A DNA stretch of 64,000 nt from Arsenicibacter rosenii (GCF_001870735.1 NZ_MORL01000013.1:62001-126000); one strand, 5' to 3'. Numbered from the stretch's first letter, positions 17,509 through 26,065 are shown. The notes: generated by a model from the letters alone, not told the origin. Program-made: numbers and translations.

Positions 17509-18870
17509 ATGGCCCTCGTTGACATGGTGATGCCCCAAATGGGCGAAAGCATTATGGAGTGTACGGTCATTACCTGGCTTAAAAAACCGGGCGACCGTAT
17601 TGAAGCCGACGAATCAATTCTGGAAGTTGCTACCGATAAAGTAGATACTGAAGTACCCGCCGCCTATGCCGGCATTCTCAAAGAAGTGCTGTTCTCGGAA
17701 GGCGATGTCATTGCCATCGGGGCTACAATTGCCCGCATCGAAACCAGCGACAGCGTTGCAGAAGCCCCGGCCAGTCAACCCGCGCCGGCACCGGTACAAG
17801 CCGACGCCGAAACATCGGCCGAAGCTGCCGCGCAGGACCTTGAAGCAAGCATTCTGGCGATGAGCACCCGGCCGGCACCCGCTACGGCTGCCCCTGCTGC
17901 CGAGGGCCCTGTGTATGCCAACCGGTTCTATTCCCCCCTGGTGCAAAGCATCGCCAAAGAAGAAGGTATCAGCCGCGAAGAACTGGACCGCGTACCCGGT
18001 TCCGGTGCCGAAGGCCGGGTCACTAAACAGGACATATTGACCTACCTCAGCAACCGTCAGACGGCACCGGCTCCTGCTCCGGTTGCTAAGGCAACCCCTG
18101 CCCCATCACCGGCTCCGGGCGTTATTGCGGCCCCGAAAGTACCGGCGGCATCGTTGACCGGCCAGTCGGATATTATTCAGATGGACCGGATGCGGAAAAT
18201 GATTGCGCAGCGCATGGTCGAGTCGAAGCAGATTTCGCCGCATGTGTCTTCCTTTGTTGAGGCGGATATGACCCCGGTGGTGCAATGGCGCACTAAGGTG
18301 AAAGATGCCTTTAAAAAGCAGACCGGCGAAGGACTTACGTTTACACCCATCCTGATCGAAGCCATCGTAAAAGCCATCAAGGACTTCCCGATGATCAACG
18401 TTTCGGTCGAAGGTGACAACATCATTGTCAAAAAATCAATTAATGTCGGCATGGCGGTTGCCTTACCGAGTGGGAATCTGATTGTGCCGGTTATTCACAA
18501 CGCGGATCAGTATAACCTTGTCGGGCTGGCGAAAAAAGTAAACGATCTGTCGAACCGGGCCCGCGAAAACAAACTGACAGCCGACGATCTGTCGAACGGT
18601 ACCTATACGGTATCAAATATCGGGACCTTCGGCAACCTGATGGGTACGCCCATCATCATGCAGCCACAGGTGGCCATCATGGCTTTTGGTGCCATCGTCA
18701 AAAAACCGGCCGTGATTGAAACTCCGCAGGGCGATCTGATCGGGATCCGCCAGATGATGTTCCTGAGCCACTCATACGACCACCGCGTGGTTGACGGCTC
18801 ACTCGGAGGCCGGTTTGTACGCCGCGTTGCCGATTATCTGGAGCAGTTTGATCTTAACCGGCAGTTCTGA
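17509..18870 (+). CDS. 2-oxo acid dehydrogenase complex dihydrolipoamide acyltransferase (E2)
   Basis: This 453-residue protein has the E2 layout. A lipoyl domain covers about residues 1-80, with lipoyl Lys44 in EVATDKVDTEVPA. An Ala/Pro-rich linker follows, then a peripheral-subunit-binding domain (about 141-182, FYSPLVQSIAKEEGISREEL) and another linker. The C-terminal catalytic acyltransferase domain has His425 and Asp429 in HSYDHRVVDG. It moves acyl groups from the E1 thiamine enzyme to CoA. The single lipoyl domain and sequence style fit the branched-chain or 2-oxoglutarate class rather than a multi-lipoyl pyruvate E2, but the substrate is not certain. No E1 or E3 gene is adjacent. Confidence 0.93.
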   Translation: MALVDMVMPQMGESIMECTVITWLKKPGDRIEADESILEVATDKVDTEVPAAYAGILKEVLFSEGDVIAIGATIARIETSDSVAEAPASQPAPAPVQADAETSAEAAAQDLEASILAMSTRPAPATAAPAAEGPVYANRFYSPLVQSIAKEEGISREELDRVPGSGAEGRVTKQDILTYLSNRQTAPAPAPVAKATPAPSPAPGVIAAPKVPAASLTGQSDIIQMDRMRKMIAQRMVESKQISPHVSSFVEADMTPVVQWRTKVKDAFKKQTGEGLTFTPILIEAIVKAIKDFPMINVSVEGDNIIVKKSINVGMAVALPSGNLIVPVIHNADQYNLVGLAKKVNDLSNRARENKLTADDLSNGTYTVSNIGTFGNLMGTPIIMQPQVAIMAFGAIVKKPAVIETPQGDLIGIRQMMFLSHSYDHRVVDGSLGGRFVRRVADYLEQFDLNRQF

Positions 18871-18912
18871 AACTGCTTCGAAAACCTGCCTTAGAAAGGT
18901 AGTGTCACTGTT

Positions 18913-19443
18913 ATGAAAAAAAAACGTATTGCGATTGACATGGACGATGTGCTGGCGGACACCAACGGCAAATTCGTCGATATTTACCTGGCGGGTGAAG
19001 CGCCCCGTTACACCGTGGACGAGCTGAAAACCCAGTCTTTTCATGAACTGCTGGATGAGCACGAATTCAATGCCCTGCTTCAGCACGTGTATGAACCGGG
19101 CTTTTTCCGCGACATTCGTGTGATGCCCGGCGCTCAGGAAGCCATTGAGCGGTTATCGGAACGGTATGAGATTTTTGTTGCCACGGCCGCCATGGAATTC
19201 CCCAATTCATTCCGTGATAAATATGACTGGCTGGCCGAACATTTCCCGTCGATTCACTGGCGCAATATCATTTTCATGGGCGATAAAAGTGTCCTGAACA
19301 CCGATTACCTGATTGATGATCTGCCCCGCAATCTCGTCACCTTTCAGGGTGAAGGATTGCTGTTTTCGGCGGTTCACAACCGGACGAACCAGGAGTTCCG
19401 CCGCTTTGATACCTGGCCTGAGATTGAGCGTTATTTGCTGTAA
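18913..19443 (+). CDS. 5'(3')-deoxyribonucleotidase-like HAD hydrolase
   Basis: This 176-residue protein belongs to the NT5C-type 5'-nucleotidases of the HAD superfamily. Motif I is IAIDMDDVLAD (nucleophile Asp9, acid/base Asp11), motif II is IFVATAAMEFP, the Lys of motif III lies in FMGDKSVL, and the metal-binding acidic pair is in TDYLIDD. Family members dephosphorylate (deoxy)nucleoside monophosphates. It is 42 bp after the E2 gene and probably the last gene of the cinA operon, before the hairpin at 19450-19492. Confidence 0.9.
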   Translation: MKKKRIAIDMDDVLADTNGKFVDIYLAGEAPRYTVDELKTQSFHELLDEHEFNALLQHVYEPGFFRDIRVMPGAQEAIERLSERYEIFVATAAMEFPNSFRDKYDWLAEHFPSIHWRNIIFMGDKSVLNTDYLIDDLPRNLVTFQGEGLLFSAVHNRTNQEFRRFDTWPEIERYLL

Positions 19444-19449
19444 ATAGTT

Positions 19450-19492
19450 ATAAACAGACAAGGCGGATCTACGATCCGCCTTGTCTGTTTAT
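19450..19492. terminator. bidirectional terminator, 20-bp perfect stem
   Basis: Positions 19450-19469 and 19473-19492 are exact reverse complements with a 3-nt loop (TAC). The stem core is AAGGCGGATC. It fills the gap between the convergent nucleotidase and desaturase genes and can stop transcripts from both sides. Confidence 0.85.
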
Positions 19493-19501
19493 GTCGTTTG
19501 C

Positions 19502-20299
19502 TTATTGTACTTCTACAACCCGCTCGTGCCCAACTTCGCGCTCATGCTCTTTGCCTTTTTCAGGGGCAATGCGGATGATGTTGAGTTTGTCCAGAACGCG
19601 GATAACCGGATAAGTCGGATCGAATTCCCACCAGCGGGCGCCGAAGTTCGCATCGTTTGGCCGTTTGTGGTGGTTATTCTGGAACAGCTCTCCAAGCATC
19701 AGCAGGTCAAAAATCAGTGAGTTACGTGATTTATCGTGGTTATCGAAGTTCTGATAGCCGTATTTATGACCACTCCAGTTAACGATTGCTCCGTGGATCG
19801 GGCCCATCAGGAAGTGAATCGGCAGCAGGAAGAAGAAAGCCCAGTGCATATCCAGATACAGATAGGCAAAAATGTAAAACAAGGAATACAGAGTACCCCA
19901 GGCTACCCGTGACACCCATGAATCACCAATCTTTTCGATAAATGTCCAGTGTGGATAATTCCGGTCGAAATGCTTTGCAATGGGCGCACGACGGTGTAAA
20001 ACGGCATTATAAATATCTTTTGTCTTCCACATCATCTGAAACACGTTCGTAGAGTTATGCGGAGAATGAGGATCTTTAGGTGTATCGCTGTAAGCGTGGT
20101 GCATACGGTGAAGCACAGCATACGCGCGCGGGCTCAGGTATGACGAACCTTGCGACAGGTAGGTCAGGAAATAAAAGAAGCGCTCCCAAAATTTACTCAT
20201 CGTAAACATTTTGTGTGCACCATAACGATGTAAGAAAAATGTTTGGCAAAACAGGGACAAATACCAATGCCCGGCTAATACTACCAATACAACAATCAC
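19502..20299 (-). CDS. acyl-CoA desaturase (membrane fatty-acid desaturase family)
   Basis: This 265-residue membrane protein has the three His boxes of delta-9-type desaturases: His24-RYGA-His29, His64-RM-His67-His68 (HRMHHAYSD) and NNHHKRPNDANFG near residue 210. The boxes hold a di-iron centre that introduces a double bond into fatty acyl chains. The start is a GTG at 20299, the most upstream start codon after an in-frame stop at 20312-20314; the first helix (VVLVVLAGHWYLSLF) begins at once. It lacks a cytochrome b5 domain, so it needs a separate electron donor. A -7 promoter box lies at 20344-20351. Confidence 0.93.
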   Translation of the reverse strand: MIVVLVVLAGHWYLSLFCQTFFLHRYGAHKMFTMSKFWERFFYFLTYLSQGSSYLSPRAYAVLHRMHHAYSDTPKDPHSPHNSTNVFQMMWKTKDIYNAVLHRRAPIAKHFDRNYPHWTFIEKIGDSWVSRVAWGTLYSLFYIFAYLYLDMHWAFFFLLPIHFLMGPIHGAIVNWSGHKYGYQNFDNHDKSRNSLIFDLLMLGELFQNNHHKRPNDANFGARWWEFDPTYPVIRVLDKLNIIRIAPEKGKEHEREVGHERVVEVQ

Positions 20300-20343
20300 A
20301 GTAAAGTATATTTAAGTTTAACAATCCAACTAACTAATCTCTA

Positions 20344-20351
20344 CAAAAATA
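20344..20351 (-). promoter_or_regulatory. Bacteroidota-type -7 box (TATTTTTG) for the desaturase
   Basis: On the minus strand TATTTTTG lies 44 bp before the GTG start of the desaturase gene. A TTTG -33 element at the ideal 19-bp spacing is not present. Confidence 0.4.
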
Positions 20352-20406
20352 AGGAATTATCCAAATGTTTTGCCTGGTTATGGCTAAAAAAGATGGTTAA
20401 ATCCAA

Positions 20407-21072
20407 CTATTCGACCACCGTTGTCGCATACTGCAACAGGTTAGCCCCCATACGCAGCGCCAGTTGCCGGAGGTTTTCGGGGTCATTATACACACTCTGG
20501 TCTTCCCACCCGTTGCCGAGGTCACACTCATACGAGTAAAAACAAACCAATCGGCCCTGATAAATCAGTCCGAAGCCCTGCGGTGCTTTCCCGTCGTGTT
20601 CATGCACTTTTGGCAATCCGTTCGGAAACTTGAATTTCTGGTTATAGACCGGATGATTATAAGGCAGTTCAACAAAGCTCAGCTCCGGAAACACTTTTTT
20701 CATCTCACGGCGGATAAATTTATCCAGCCCATAATTATCATCAATATGCAGAAAGCCACCCGACAGCAGGTAGCGGCGCAGGTTCTGCGCTTCAGCATCC
20801 GAAAAAACGACGTTGCCGTGGCCGGTCATGTGTATAAACGGGTACGAATAGATATCAGGGCTACCAGGCTCCACAATGTCTTCTTCCGGAAAGATATTCA
20901 TGCGCAGGTTCTGGTTTGCAAACCGGATCAGGTTGGGCATGGAGGTTTTATTGGCATACCAGTCGCCACCGCCGCTGTATTTCAGCTTGGCGATTCTGTA
21001 GGATGCCTGAGCCAGCACCGAACCAACCGCCAATAGCTGTAATCCGATGAGCAAACACACTATTCTTTTCAT
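20407..21072 (-). CDS. DUF4159 domain-containing secreted protein
   Basis: This 221-residue protein has a signal peptide (MKRIVCLLIGLQLLAVGSVLAQ) followed by a DUF4159 domain covering nearly all the rest. Characteristic stretches are IAKLKYSGGGDWYANKTSMPNLI, FIHMTGHGNVVFSDAEAQNLRRYLLSGGFLHIDDNYG and FVELPYNHPVYNQKFKFPNGLPK. The fold resembles a class I glutamine-amidotransferase-like / ThuA-type domain, but no enzymatic role is established. It is separated from rsmE upstream by 199 bp. Confidence 0.87.
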   Translation of the reverse strand: MKRIVCLLIGLQLLAVGSVLAQASYRIAKLKYSGGGDWYANKTSMPNLIRFANQNLRMNIFPEEDIVEPGSPDIYSYPFIHMTGHGNVVFSDAEAQNLRRYLLSGGFLHIDDNYGLDKFIRREMKKVFPELSFVELPYNHPVYNQKFKFPNGLPKVHEHDGKAPQGFGLIYQGRLVCFYSYECDLGNGWEDQSVYNDPENLRQLALRMGANLLQYATTVVE

Positions 21073-21245
21073 GAGGTTTAGCTGCTTTTACTGTCTTATG
21101 GATAATGATGATTAAACAAGGGAATAACCTGTCATCTACTCAATAAAGGCCCCGTTTTTGTCATTAAATATACTCCGGAAAACGGAATTTCGGGCAAAAC
21201 TCCTGTTTACTTTATATACACAGGTATACGTATAACGATTCAGAC

Positions 21246-21262
21246 CCGGCATACATTGCCGG
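21246..21262 (-). terminator. short hairpin downstream of rsmE
   Basis: CCGGCA-TACAT-TGCCGG forms a perfect 6-bp stem 10 bp past the rsmE stop on the minus strand. There is no strong U-run, so it is only a candidate terminator. Confidence 0.35.
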
Positions 21263-21271
21263 ACAGAGACC

Positions 21272-21973
21272 TTACTGATTCAACAGGTTCAGCATCTGAC
21301 ACGCGGCGAGCGCGGCGGTCTCCGTCCGGAGCCGGTTAGGCCCCAGCGTAACCATCCGGAATCCGGCCTGTAAAGCCTGCTGAATTTCCTGCTCAGCAAA
21401 ATCCCCCTCTGGTCCGATCAACACCGTGTATATTTTATTTGTTTGCGCCGCCCGAAATAAATGGGAAGGTATTTCATGGTCGGGCAAATGGGCGAGAAAC
21501 CGTTGCCCTTCATCCGATACGGATGCCAGTAACTGCTTAAACGAAACCGCTTCATCGATCCGGGGCATCCAGCTCTGTAAGGACTGTTTCATGGCCGACA
21601 CCGCAATTTTTTCAATCCGCTCGGTTTTCAGCACCCGCCGCTCGGAATGCTGGCTGAAAAAAAAACTGATCTGCTCAATGCCAAGCTCCACGGCTTTCTC
21701 GACAAACCATTCGATCCGGTCCAGATTTTTAGTGGGGGCTACACAGATCCGGATCGAGAATGGCCGCGCCGGGGTTATTTTTTCCTCTGTAATCCGGAAT
21801 GCGCATTGCCGGTGATCAGCTTTCGTGATCACGCCCGCAAATTGCCGGCCCTGGCCGTTGGTGACCAGAATTTCGTCGCCCATACCCAACCGGAGCGTTT
21901 TTACGGCATGACGCGAATCATCTTCCGTTAAAGCAGCAATCGTTGGGGCTTCAGGTTGGTAAAAAAGATGCAT
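21272..21973 (-). CDS. rsmE: 16S rRNA (uracil(1498)-N3)-methyltransferase
   Basis: This 233-residue protein is a typical RsmE of the SPOUT class. The N-terminal PUA-like RNA-binding region contains HAVKTLRLGMGDEILVTNGQG. The trefoil-knot SAM site is LIGPEGDFAEQEIQQALQAGF followed by LGPNRLRTETAALAA. It methylates U1498 of 16S rRNA at N3. The ATG at 21973 starts directly at the conserved MHLFY. It lies 70 bp downstream of the VWA-domain gene on the same strand. Confidence 0.95.
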   Translation of the reverse strand: MHLFYQPEAPTIAALTEDDSRHAVKTLRLGMGDEILVTNGQGRQFAGVITKADHRQCAFRITEEKITPARPFSIRICVAPTKNLDRIEWFVEKAVELGIEQISFFFSQHSERRVLKTERIEKIAVSAMKQSLQSWMPRIDEAVSFKQLLASVSDEGQRFLAHLPDHEIPSHLFRAAQTNKIYTVLIGPEGDFAEQEIQQALQAGFRMVTLGPNRLRTETAALAACQMLNLLNQ

Positions 21974-22043
21974 AGAGACAAAAATAAGCGGTTTTCCGAT
22001 TTAAGCCGCCTTTTTGCCGGTTTGAACGGCATGGATCTGACCG

Positions 22044-23258
22044 TTAATTCCCGTCGAAGGTAATTTTGGGATTTTTGAGGCAGCGCATAGCCTGCTCGAT
22101 CCCGTTGAGTGTCAGCGGGAACATCCGGTTGCCACACCATTCCCGTAGTAGCTGGATGCTGTGCGTGTATTTCCAGTATCCTGCAATCTCCGGATTCAGC
22201 CAGACCAGATGTGGATACTGCGCTTTAAACCGATCGAGCCAGACAATGCCCGCCTCCTCATTGTAATGCTCGACACTGCCTCTGGCGTGGGTAATCTCGT
22301 AGCTGGCCATGGAGGCATCCCCCACAATAATCACTTTGTACTCCCGGTTATAGGTATTAAGCACATCCCGGGTCGGCACCCGGTCGCGCCGGCCGTCGCC
22401 GCGTTCACTCTGGTTGTTCTGCCAAAGGCTTTCGTAGATGCAGTTATGAAAGTACAGAAACTCCAGGTGTTTGAACTGATAGCGGGCCGCCGAAAATAAC
22501 TGATTGCATAATTCAATATGCCCGTCCATCGATCCCCCGACGTCGAACAGCATCAGTACTTTTACCTGATTTTTCCGCGACGGGCGCAGCTGAATATCCA
22601 GCAAACCGCCCTGCCGGCTCGTTTCGGTGATGGTCCGGTCAATATCCAGTTCATTGTCTATACCTTCGCGCGTCAGAATACGCAACCGCCTCAGCGCCAT
22701 TTTCATGTTGCGCGTGCTGAGTTCGACATCGTCTGCGTAATTCCGGTAAGCACGTTGTTCCCAGATTTTCACCGCATTGCCGTTTCGCTTGCCGGTTTTA
22801 TCCATGCGGAAGCCTTCCTGCGCCTGCCCCTGTATACCAAAAGGCGATGTACCGCCGGTTCCGATCCATTTATTCCCGCCCTCATGCCGTTCGTCCTGTT
22901 CCAGCAAAAGTGCCCGCAGTTTTTCCCAGAGTTCGTCAAGCCCCCCCATGCCGGTTAAAGCGGCTTGTTCGTCGTCCGTAAGCTGCCGGTTCAAGGCCTC
23001 TTTCAGCCAGTCGGGGGGAATTTCCGGTAGTTCCTCCCTTAGCTGCTGTTCTACGCCGTTATACCACTCTCCGAACACCCGGTCAAATAAATCAAGGTGT
23101 TGTTCGTGTTTTACCAGGGTTGCTTTACTGAGCGCGTAAAAATCGGTAACCGACGTGACACCAATCGCTGAGCGCAGGGCATCCAGCAGCGTCAGGTATT
23201 CGGATAAGGTTACGGGTATGCCGTGCTGTCGCAGCAACAGAAAGAAGGTGAGAAACAT
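22044..23258 (-). CDS. VWA (CoxE-like) domain protein, partner of a MoxR ATPase
   Basis: This 404-residue cytosolic protein belongs to the CoxE/VWA-containing family that works with MoxR AAA+ ATPases. The N-terminal helical part begins FFLLLRQHGIPVTLSEYLTLLDAL. The VWA domain begins around residue 230, with a modified metal-site motif FDVGGSMDG in place of the usual DxSxS. It ends with a segment typical of the family (YPHLVWLNPEIAGYWKYTHSIQLLREW). Such pairs act as chaperone-like systems that insert metals or assemble enzyme complexes; the client is unknown. It starts 12 bp after the MoxR stop, so the two form an operon. Confidence 0.88.
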   Translation of the reverse strand: MFLTFFLLLRQHGIPVTLSEYLTLLDALRSAIGVTSVTDFYALSKATLVKHEQHLDLFDRVFGEWYNGVEQQLREELPEIPPDWLKEALNRQLTDDEQAALTGMGGLDELWEKLRALLLEQDERHEGGNKWIGTGGTSPFGIQGQAQEGFRMDKTGKRNGNAVKIWEQRAYRNYADDVELSTRNMKMALRRLRILTREGIDNELDIDRTITETSRQGGLLDIQLRPSRKNQVKVLMLFDVGGSMDGHIELCNQLFSAARYQFKHLEFLYFHNCIYESLWQNNQSERGDGRRDRVPTRDVLNTYNREYKVIIVGDASMASYEITHARGSVEHYNEEAGIVWLDRFKAQYPHLVWLNPEIAGYWKYTHSIQLLREWCGNRMFPLTLNGIEQAMRCLKNPKITFDGN

Positions 23259-23270
23259 GGGCCGAAGCGG

Positions 23271-24119
23271 TTAGTATGGGCGTTTTCCCTTTTGTTTCAG
23301 TGCGGTAAGCAAGACCGTATCCTGCTCGTTTTTCAGCAATGAGCCAATGTAGGGCGGCAATTCGTTCAAGGCTTCCAGATCGGTCAGGTCCTCTTCCGTA
23401 ACGCCCGAAACGAGCAACAGCCGGATCCAGTCGATCAGCTCACTGGTGGAGGGCTTTTTTTTCAGCGCCTTCACATCGCGGATACTGAAGAAAACCGACA
23501 GGGCTTTCGTCATCAGTTCCTGCGGTAACACCGGAAAATGGACCTTCACAATCTGCTCCATCGTATCCTTGTCCGGAAACCGGATGTAATGAAAAAAGCA
23601 GCGTCGCAGAAACGCATCCGGCAACTCCTTTTCATTGTTTGAGGTAATGATTACGATCGGCCGGTGGCGTGCCGAAATAGTCCGCCGGAGTTCGTAGCAG
23701 TAAAACTCCATCCGGTCAAGCTCCTGCAAAAGGTCGTTCGGAAACTCAATATCGGCCTTGTCGATTTCATCAATCAGCAAAACAGCCTGTTCGTCGGCGT
23801 CAAACGCTTCCCAGAGTTTGCCCTTTTTGATATAGCTATCGAGGTCACCGATCCGGCCATCGCCCAGCTGCGAATCCCGCAGGCGCGAAACCGCATCGTA
23901 CTCATACAGTCCCTGCTGGGCCGTTGTTGTTGATTTAACATGCCAGGTAAACAGCTTTTTTTGCAGTGCACCGGCAATCTCGTAAGCCAGCAACGTTTTT
24001 CCCGTACCAGGTTCACCCTTGATTAACAGGGGTTTCTGCAAGGCAATTGCCGCATTAACCGCGATGCTCAGTTCGCGTGTGGCAACGTATTGATTGGTTC
24101 CTGAAAAGTGTTCTTTCAT
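23271..24119 (-). CDS. MoxR-family AAA+ ATPase
   Basis: This 282-residue AAA+ protein has a Walker A motif GEPGTGKT (residues 35-42), Walker B VLLIDEIDKAD (about 113-123), sensor I in IVIITSNNEKELPDAFLRRCF and an arginine-finger region. It matches the MoxR/COG0714 group that activates VWA-domain partners. It is immediately upstream of the VWA gene. Its ATG lies 14 nt after a strong hairpin (24133-24188) that ends the preceding acidic-protein gene, so its expression may depend on readthrough or on a promoter inside that gene. Confidence 0.92.
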   Translation of the reverse strand: MKEHFSGTNQYVATRELSIAVNAAIALQKPLLIKGEPGTGKTLLAYEIAGALQKKLFTWHVKSTTTAQQGLYEYDAVSRLRDSQLGDGRIGDLDSYIKKGKLWEAFDADEQAVLLIDEIDKADIEFPNDLLQELDRMEFYCYELRRTISARHRPIVIITSNNEKELPDAFLRRCFFHYIRFPDKDTMEQIVKVHFPVLPQELMTKALSVFFSIRDVKALKKKPSTSELIDWIRLLLVSGVTEEDLTDLEALNELPPYIGSLLKNEQDTVLLTALKQKGKRPY

Positions 24120-24132
24120 AGCCGGAAAAGCG

Positions 24133-24188
24133 AAAAGGGAAGTAAAGGCAGCTGTGCTGAAACAGCTTTACCCTTTTACTTCCCTTTT
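24133..24188 (-). terminator. terminator/attenuator between the acidic-protein gene and moxR
   Basis: AAAAGGGAAGTAAA (24133-24146) pairs perfectly with TTTACTTCCCTTTT (24175-24188). Inside lies a second stem (AGCTGT with ACAGCT). On the minus strand the outer stem ends in UUUU. It sits immediately before the moxR ribosome-binding region. Confidence 0.7.
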
Positions 24189-24199
24189 TGTTCAAAAGA

Positions 24200-24760
24200 C
24201 TATTCCTGCCCGTTATCCGAGAACGAATACATGGTCTGATCCAGAGTCAGCGTGTTGCTGTTAAAGTTTTTGATGAAATTATCGATCACGTCTTCATCAA
24301 TTTCTTCTACGTTCAGGCAAACGTCAAGGCTGATTCCATATTCGAAATCGGTGTCGACCTCTACGTATTCCTGTACTTTCACCGCTTCTGTTTCTTCCAG
24401 CTCTTCGATGATTTCGGTCAACGCGGTTTCCGCATCTTCCTCTTCTTCGGCTGTAATTTTGTAACTCGCATTCCGTTCCTCAACCGGTACGTAATTCGGA
24501 TATGATTTCTTGAGCTCCTCAATGGCCATTTCATACACCAGGCTGCTGTGGTGCAGACGGAGTGTGTAAATCAGGGCATCGTAGATAACTTCCTTACCCT
24601 GGTACGTACCGACAAACTGAACATGCTCGCACTCACCTGTTTCGAGCATTTCCACTTCTTCGTCTTCTACGTATACGAATGACATGCCTTCAGCCTGACA
24701 CTCTTCCTTGAGTTCGGCAATTTCCTGTGGGTCGAAACCCGGATTATTTTTAATATCCAT
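24200..24760 (-). CDS. acidic hypothetical protein
   Basis: This 186-residue protein is very rich in Glu and Asp (for example AEEEEDAETALTEIIEELEETEAV, about residues 120-143) and has no signal peptide or membrane helix. I do not recognise its family. I start it at the ATG at 24760 (MDIKNNPGF) rather than an in-frame codon at 24778. It is the gene upstream of the MoxR/VWA pair on the same strand, separated by a terminator-like hairpin. It might be an accessory protein of that system, but nothing in the sequence proves it. Confidence 0.75.
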   Translation of the reverse strand: MDIKNNPGFDPQEIAELKEECQAEGMSFVYVEDEEVEMLETGECEHVQFVGTYQGKEVIYDALIYTLRLHHSSLVYEMAIEELKKSYPNYVPVEERNASYKITAEEEEDAETALTEIIEELEETEAVKVQEYVEVDTDFEYGISLDVCLNVEEIDEDVIDNFIKNFNSNTLTLDQTMYSFSDNGQE

Positions 24761-24881
24761 CAGTTCTCTGGTTTGCACGCAAAATACGGTAGAGTCGCAA
24801 TATGTTGCTTCTCTGTTTTATAATATTTTACTAATCCCCGTCAAAGTTACCAGAATCCCGGGATTTCTGCACACCCATGTA

Positions 24882-24903
24882 AAGACGCAACATCTTGTGT
24901 CTT
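24882..24903. repeat. dispersed palindrome, GACGCAA...TTGnGTC family, copy 1
   Basis: AAGACGCAA-CATC-TTGTGTCTT is an imperfect palindrome of the same family as the copies at 24935, 62648 and 62754. It forms the left half of a pair in the 283-bp gap between the divergent acidic-protein and stress-protein genes. Confidence 0.7.
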
Positions 24904-24934
24904 CTTTCCTCCTCTCTAATTACCCGCCCCCGCT

Positions 24935-24956
24935 GAGACGCAATATCTTGCGCCTT
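24935..24956. repeat. dispersed palindrome, GACGCAA...TTGCGnC family, copy 2
   Basis: GAGACGCAA-TATC-TTGCGCCTT lies 31 bp after copy 1. The outer flanks (GTAAAG on the left, CTTTAC on the right) are complementary, so the pair as a whole can also fold as one long stem. Confidence 0.7.
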
Positions 24957-25043
24957 TACGTAACCGTTAACATAGATTTTACACACTTTCCTTGGTTGTA
25001 TCTGGTTTTATTTGTTAATCGTAGTAACATAAATATTCCTCAT

Positions 25044-25907
25044 ATGAAGACGATCCTGTTTCCTACCGACTTCACATCCTCAGCGTCTATGGCTTTACAA
25101 TGGGCCAAAACGTTCGCGGCTAAATATAAGGCAACCCTTGTGTTGCTGCATGTGCATCAGCCGCCGCTACCCGATACCACCTTACCGACTGTCGGCGATT
25201 TAGGGGTTGGCGTAGCCGCCGCATATGACCTCGAACAAATCGGCCATCAGCAGCTCGATCACCTGGCCGGTCAGTTGCGCGCCGAAGGACTGACTATCGA
25301 TACCGAATGGCGCATGGGAGGTATTGAAGATGAAATTCTGAGCACGGCCCGCGACCGGAACGCCGATCTGATCATTACCGGCCGGCATAATATGAGTACG
25401 TTTTTTGACTGGCTGGCAGGCAGTGCAGCCACCGATGTAGCTCTCGATGCGTCTTGCCCGGTCCTGGTTGTCCCCGCACCCGACGAGCACGAATCCCCTA
25501 AACCCGTTCAGGTAAACGAAGTGATCTTTGCCACGCAGCTTGAATTCGACGAACGGGCGATTCTGCAACAGGCAACGCAGCTTACCGCTGATTTCGGCGG
25601 TCGCCTGCATTTCCTGAAAGTCAATGCTGACAACCAGCCGGATGTTTTTGACGATGAACAGTTTAAGCAGCAATTACAGCGTACATTAGGAAGCGACCCG
25701 CTGCGGGTTAATCTGATCCATGCCCGGACCGTAACGGGAGGTTTGTCTGATTACCTGACAAAACACGAGGCCGACATTCTGGTGATGACCACCCGTGAGC
25801 GTGGTTTTCTGGATGGCTTGCTGAATCCGAGCCTGACCAAACGCATGGTCTTACAGGCCCACTTACCGGTATTGGTTTACCATTCGGCTAAAGTAGAAAC
25901 CCCTTAA
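25044..25907 (+). CDS. universal stress protein with two Usp domains
   Basis: This 287-residue cytosolic protein contains two tandem Usp domains, about residues 1-145 and 150-287. The first opens KTILFPTDFTSSASMALQWAKTFAAKY and ends with the nucleotide-binding stretch ITGRHNMSTFFDWLAGSAATDVALDASCPVLVVP. The second ends VMTTRERGFLDGLLNPSLTKRMVLQAHLPVLVY, where the G-x2-G-x9-G(S/T) ATP loop is degenerate. Tandem Usp proteins are typical of Bacteroidota and bind nucleotides under stress or starvation. The ATG at 25044 was chosen because the first beta strand starts there; the long upstream extension covers repeat DNA. Confidence 0.92.
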   Translation: MKTILFPTDFTSSASMALQWAKTFAAKYKATLVLLHVHQPPLPDTTLPTVGDLGVGVAAAYDLEQIGHQQLDHLAGQLRAEGLTIDTEWRMGGIEDEILSTARDRNADLIITGRHNMSTFFDWLAGSAATDVALDASCPVLVVPAPDEHESPKPVQVNEVIFATQLEFDERAILQQATQLTADFGGRLHFLKVNADNQPDVFDDEQFKQQLQRTLGSDPLRVNLIHARTVTGGLSDYLTKHEADILVMTTRERGFLDGLLNPSLTKRMVLQAHLPVLVYHSAKVETP

Positions 25908-26014
25908 AACGAAGAAACCGCCCGCCAAAGGCGAACGGCTTCCCGGAGTACAACAAAACCACAGGGTTAAGTGCCAACAAGGCCGGCCTGTGGATCTGTC
26001 AGTTTCAGGTTTGT

Positions 26015-26058
26015 TGATACAGGTTGCCCGTTGAGTTGTCAGCAGGCAACCTGTATCA
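26015..26058. terminator. inverted repeat between convergent usp and ammonium-transporter genes
   Basis: TGATACAGGTTGCC (26015-26028) and GGCAACCTGTATCA (26045-26058) are perfect 14-bp complements around a 16-nt loop, 7 bp beyond the amt stop. A T-run is lacking, but the position suits a terminator for the convergent genes. Confidence 0.6.
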
Positions 26059-26065
26059 GTTAATA

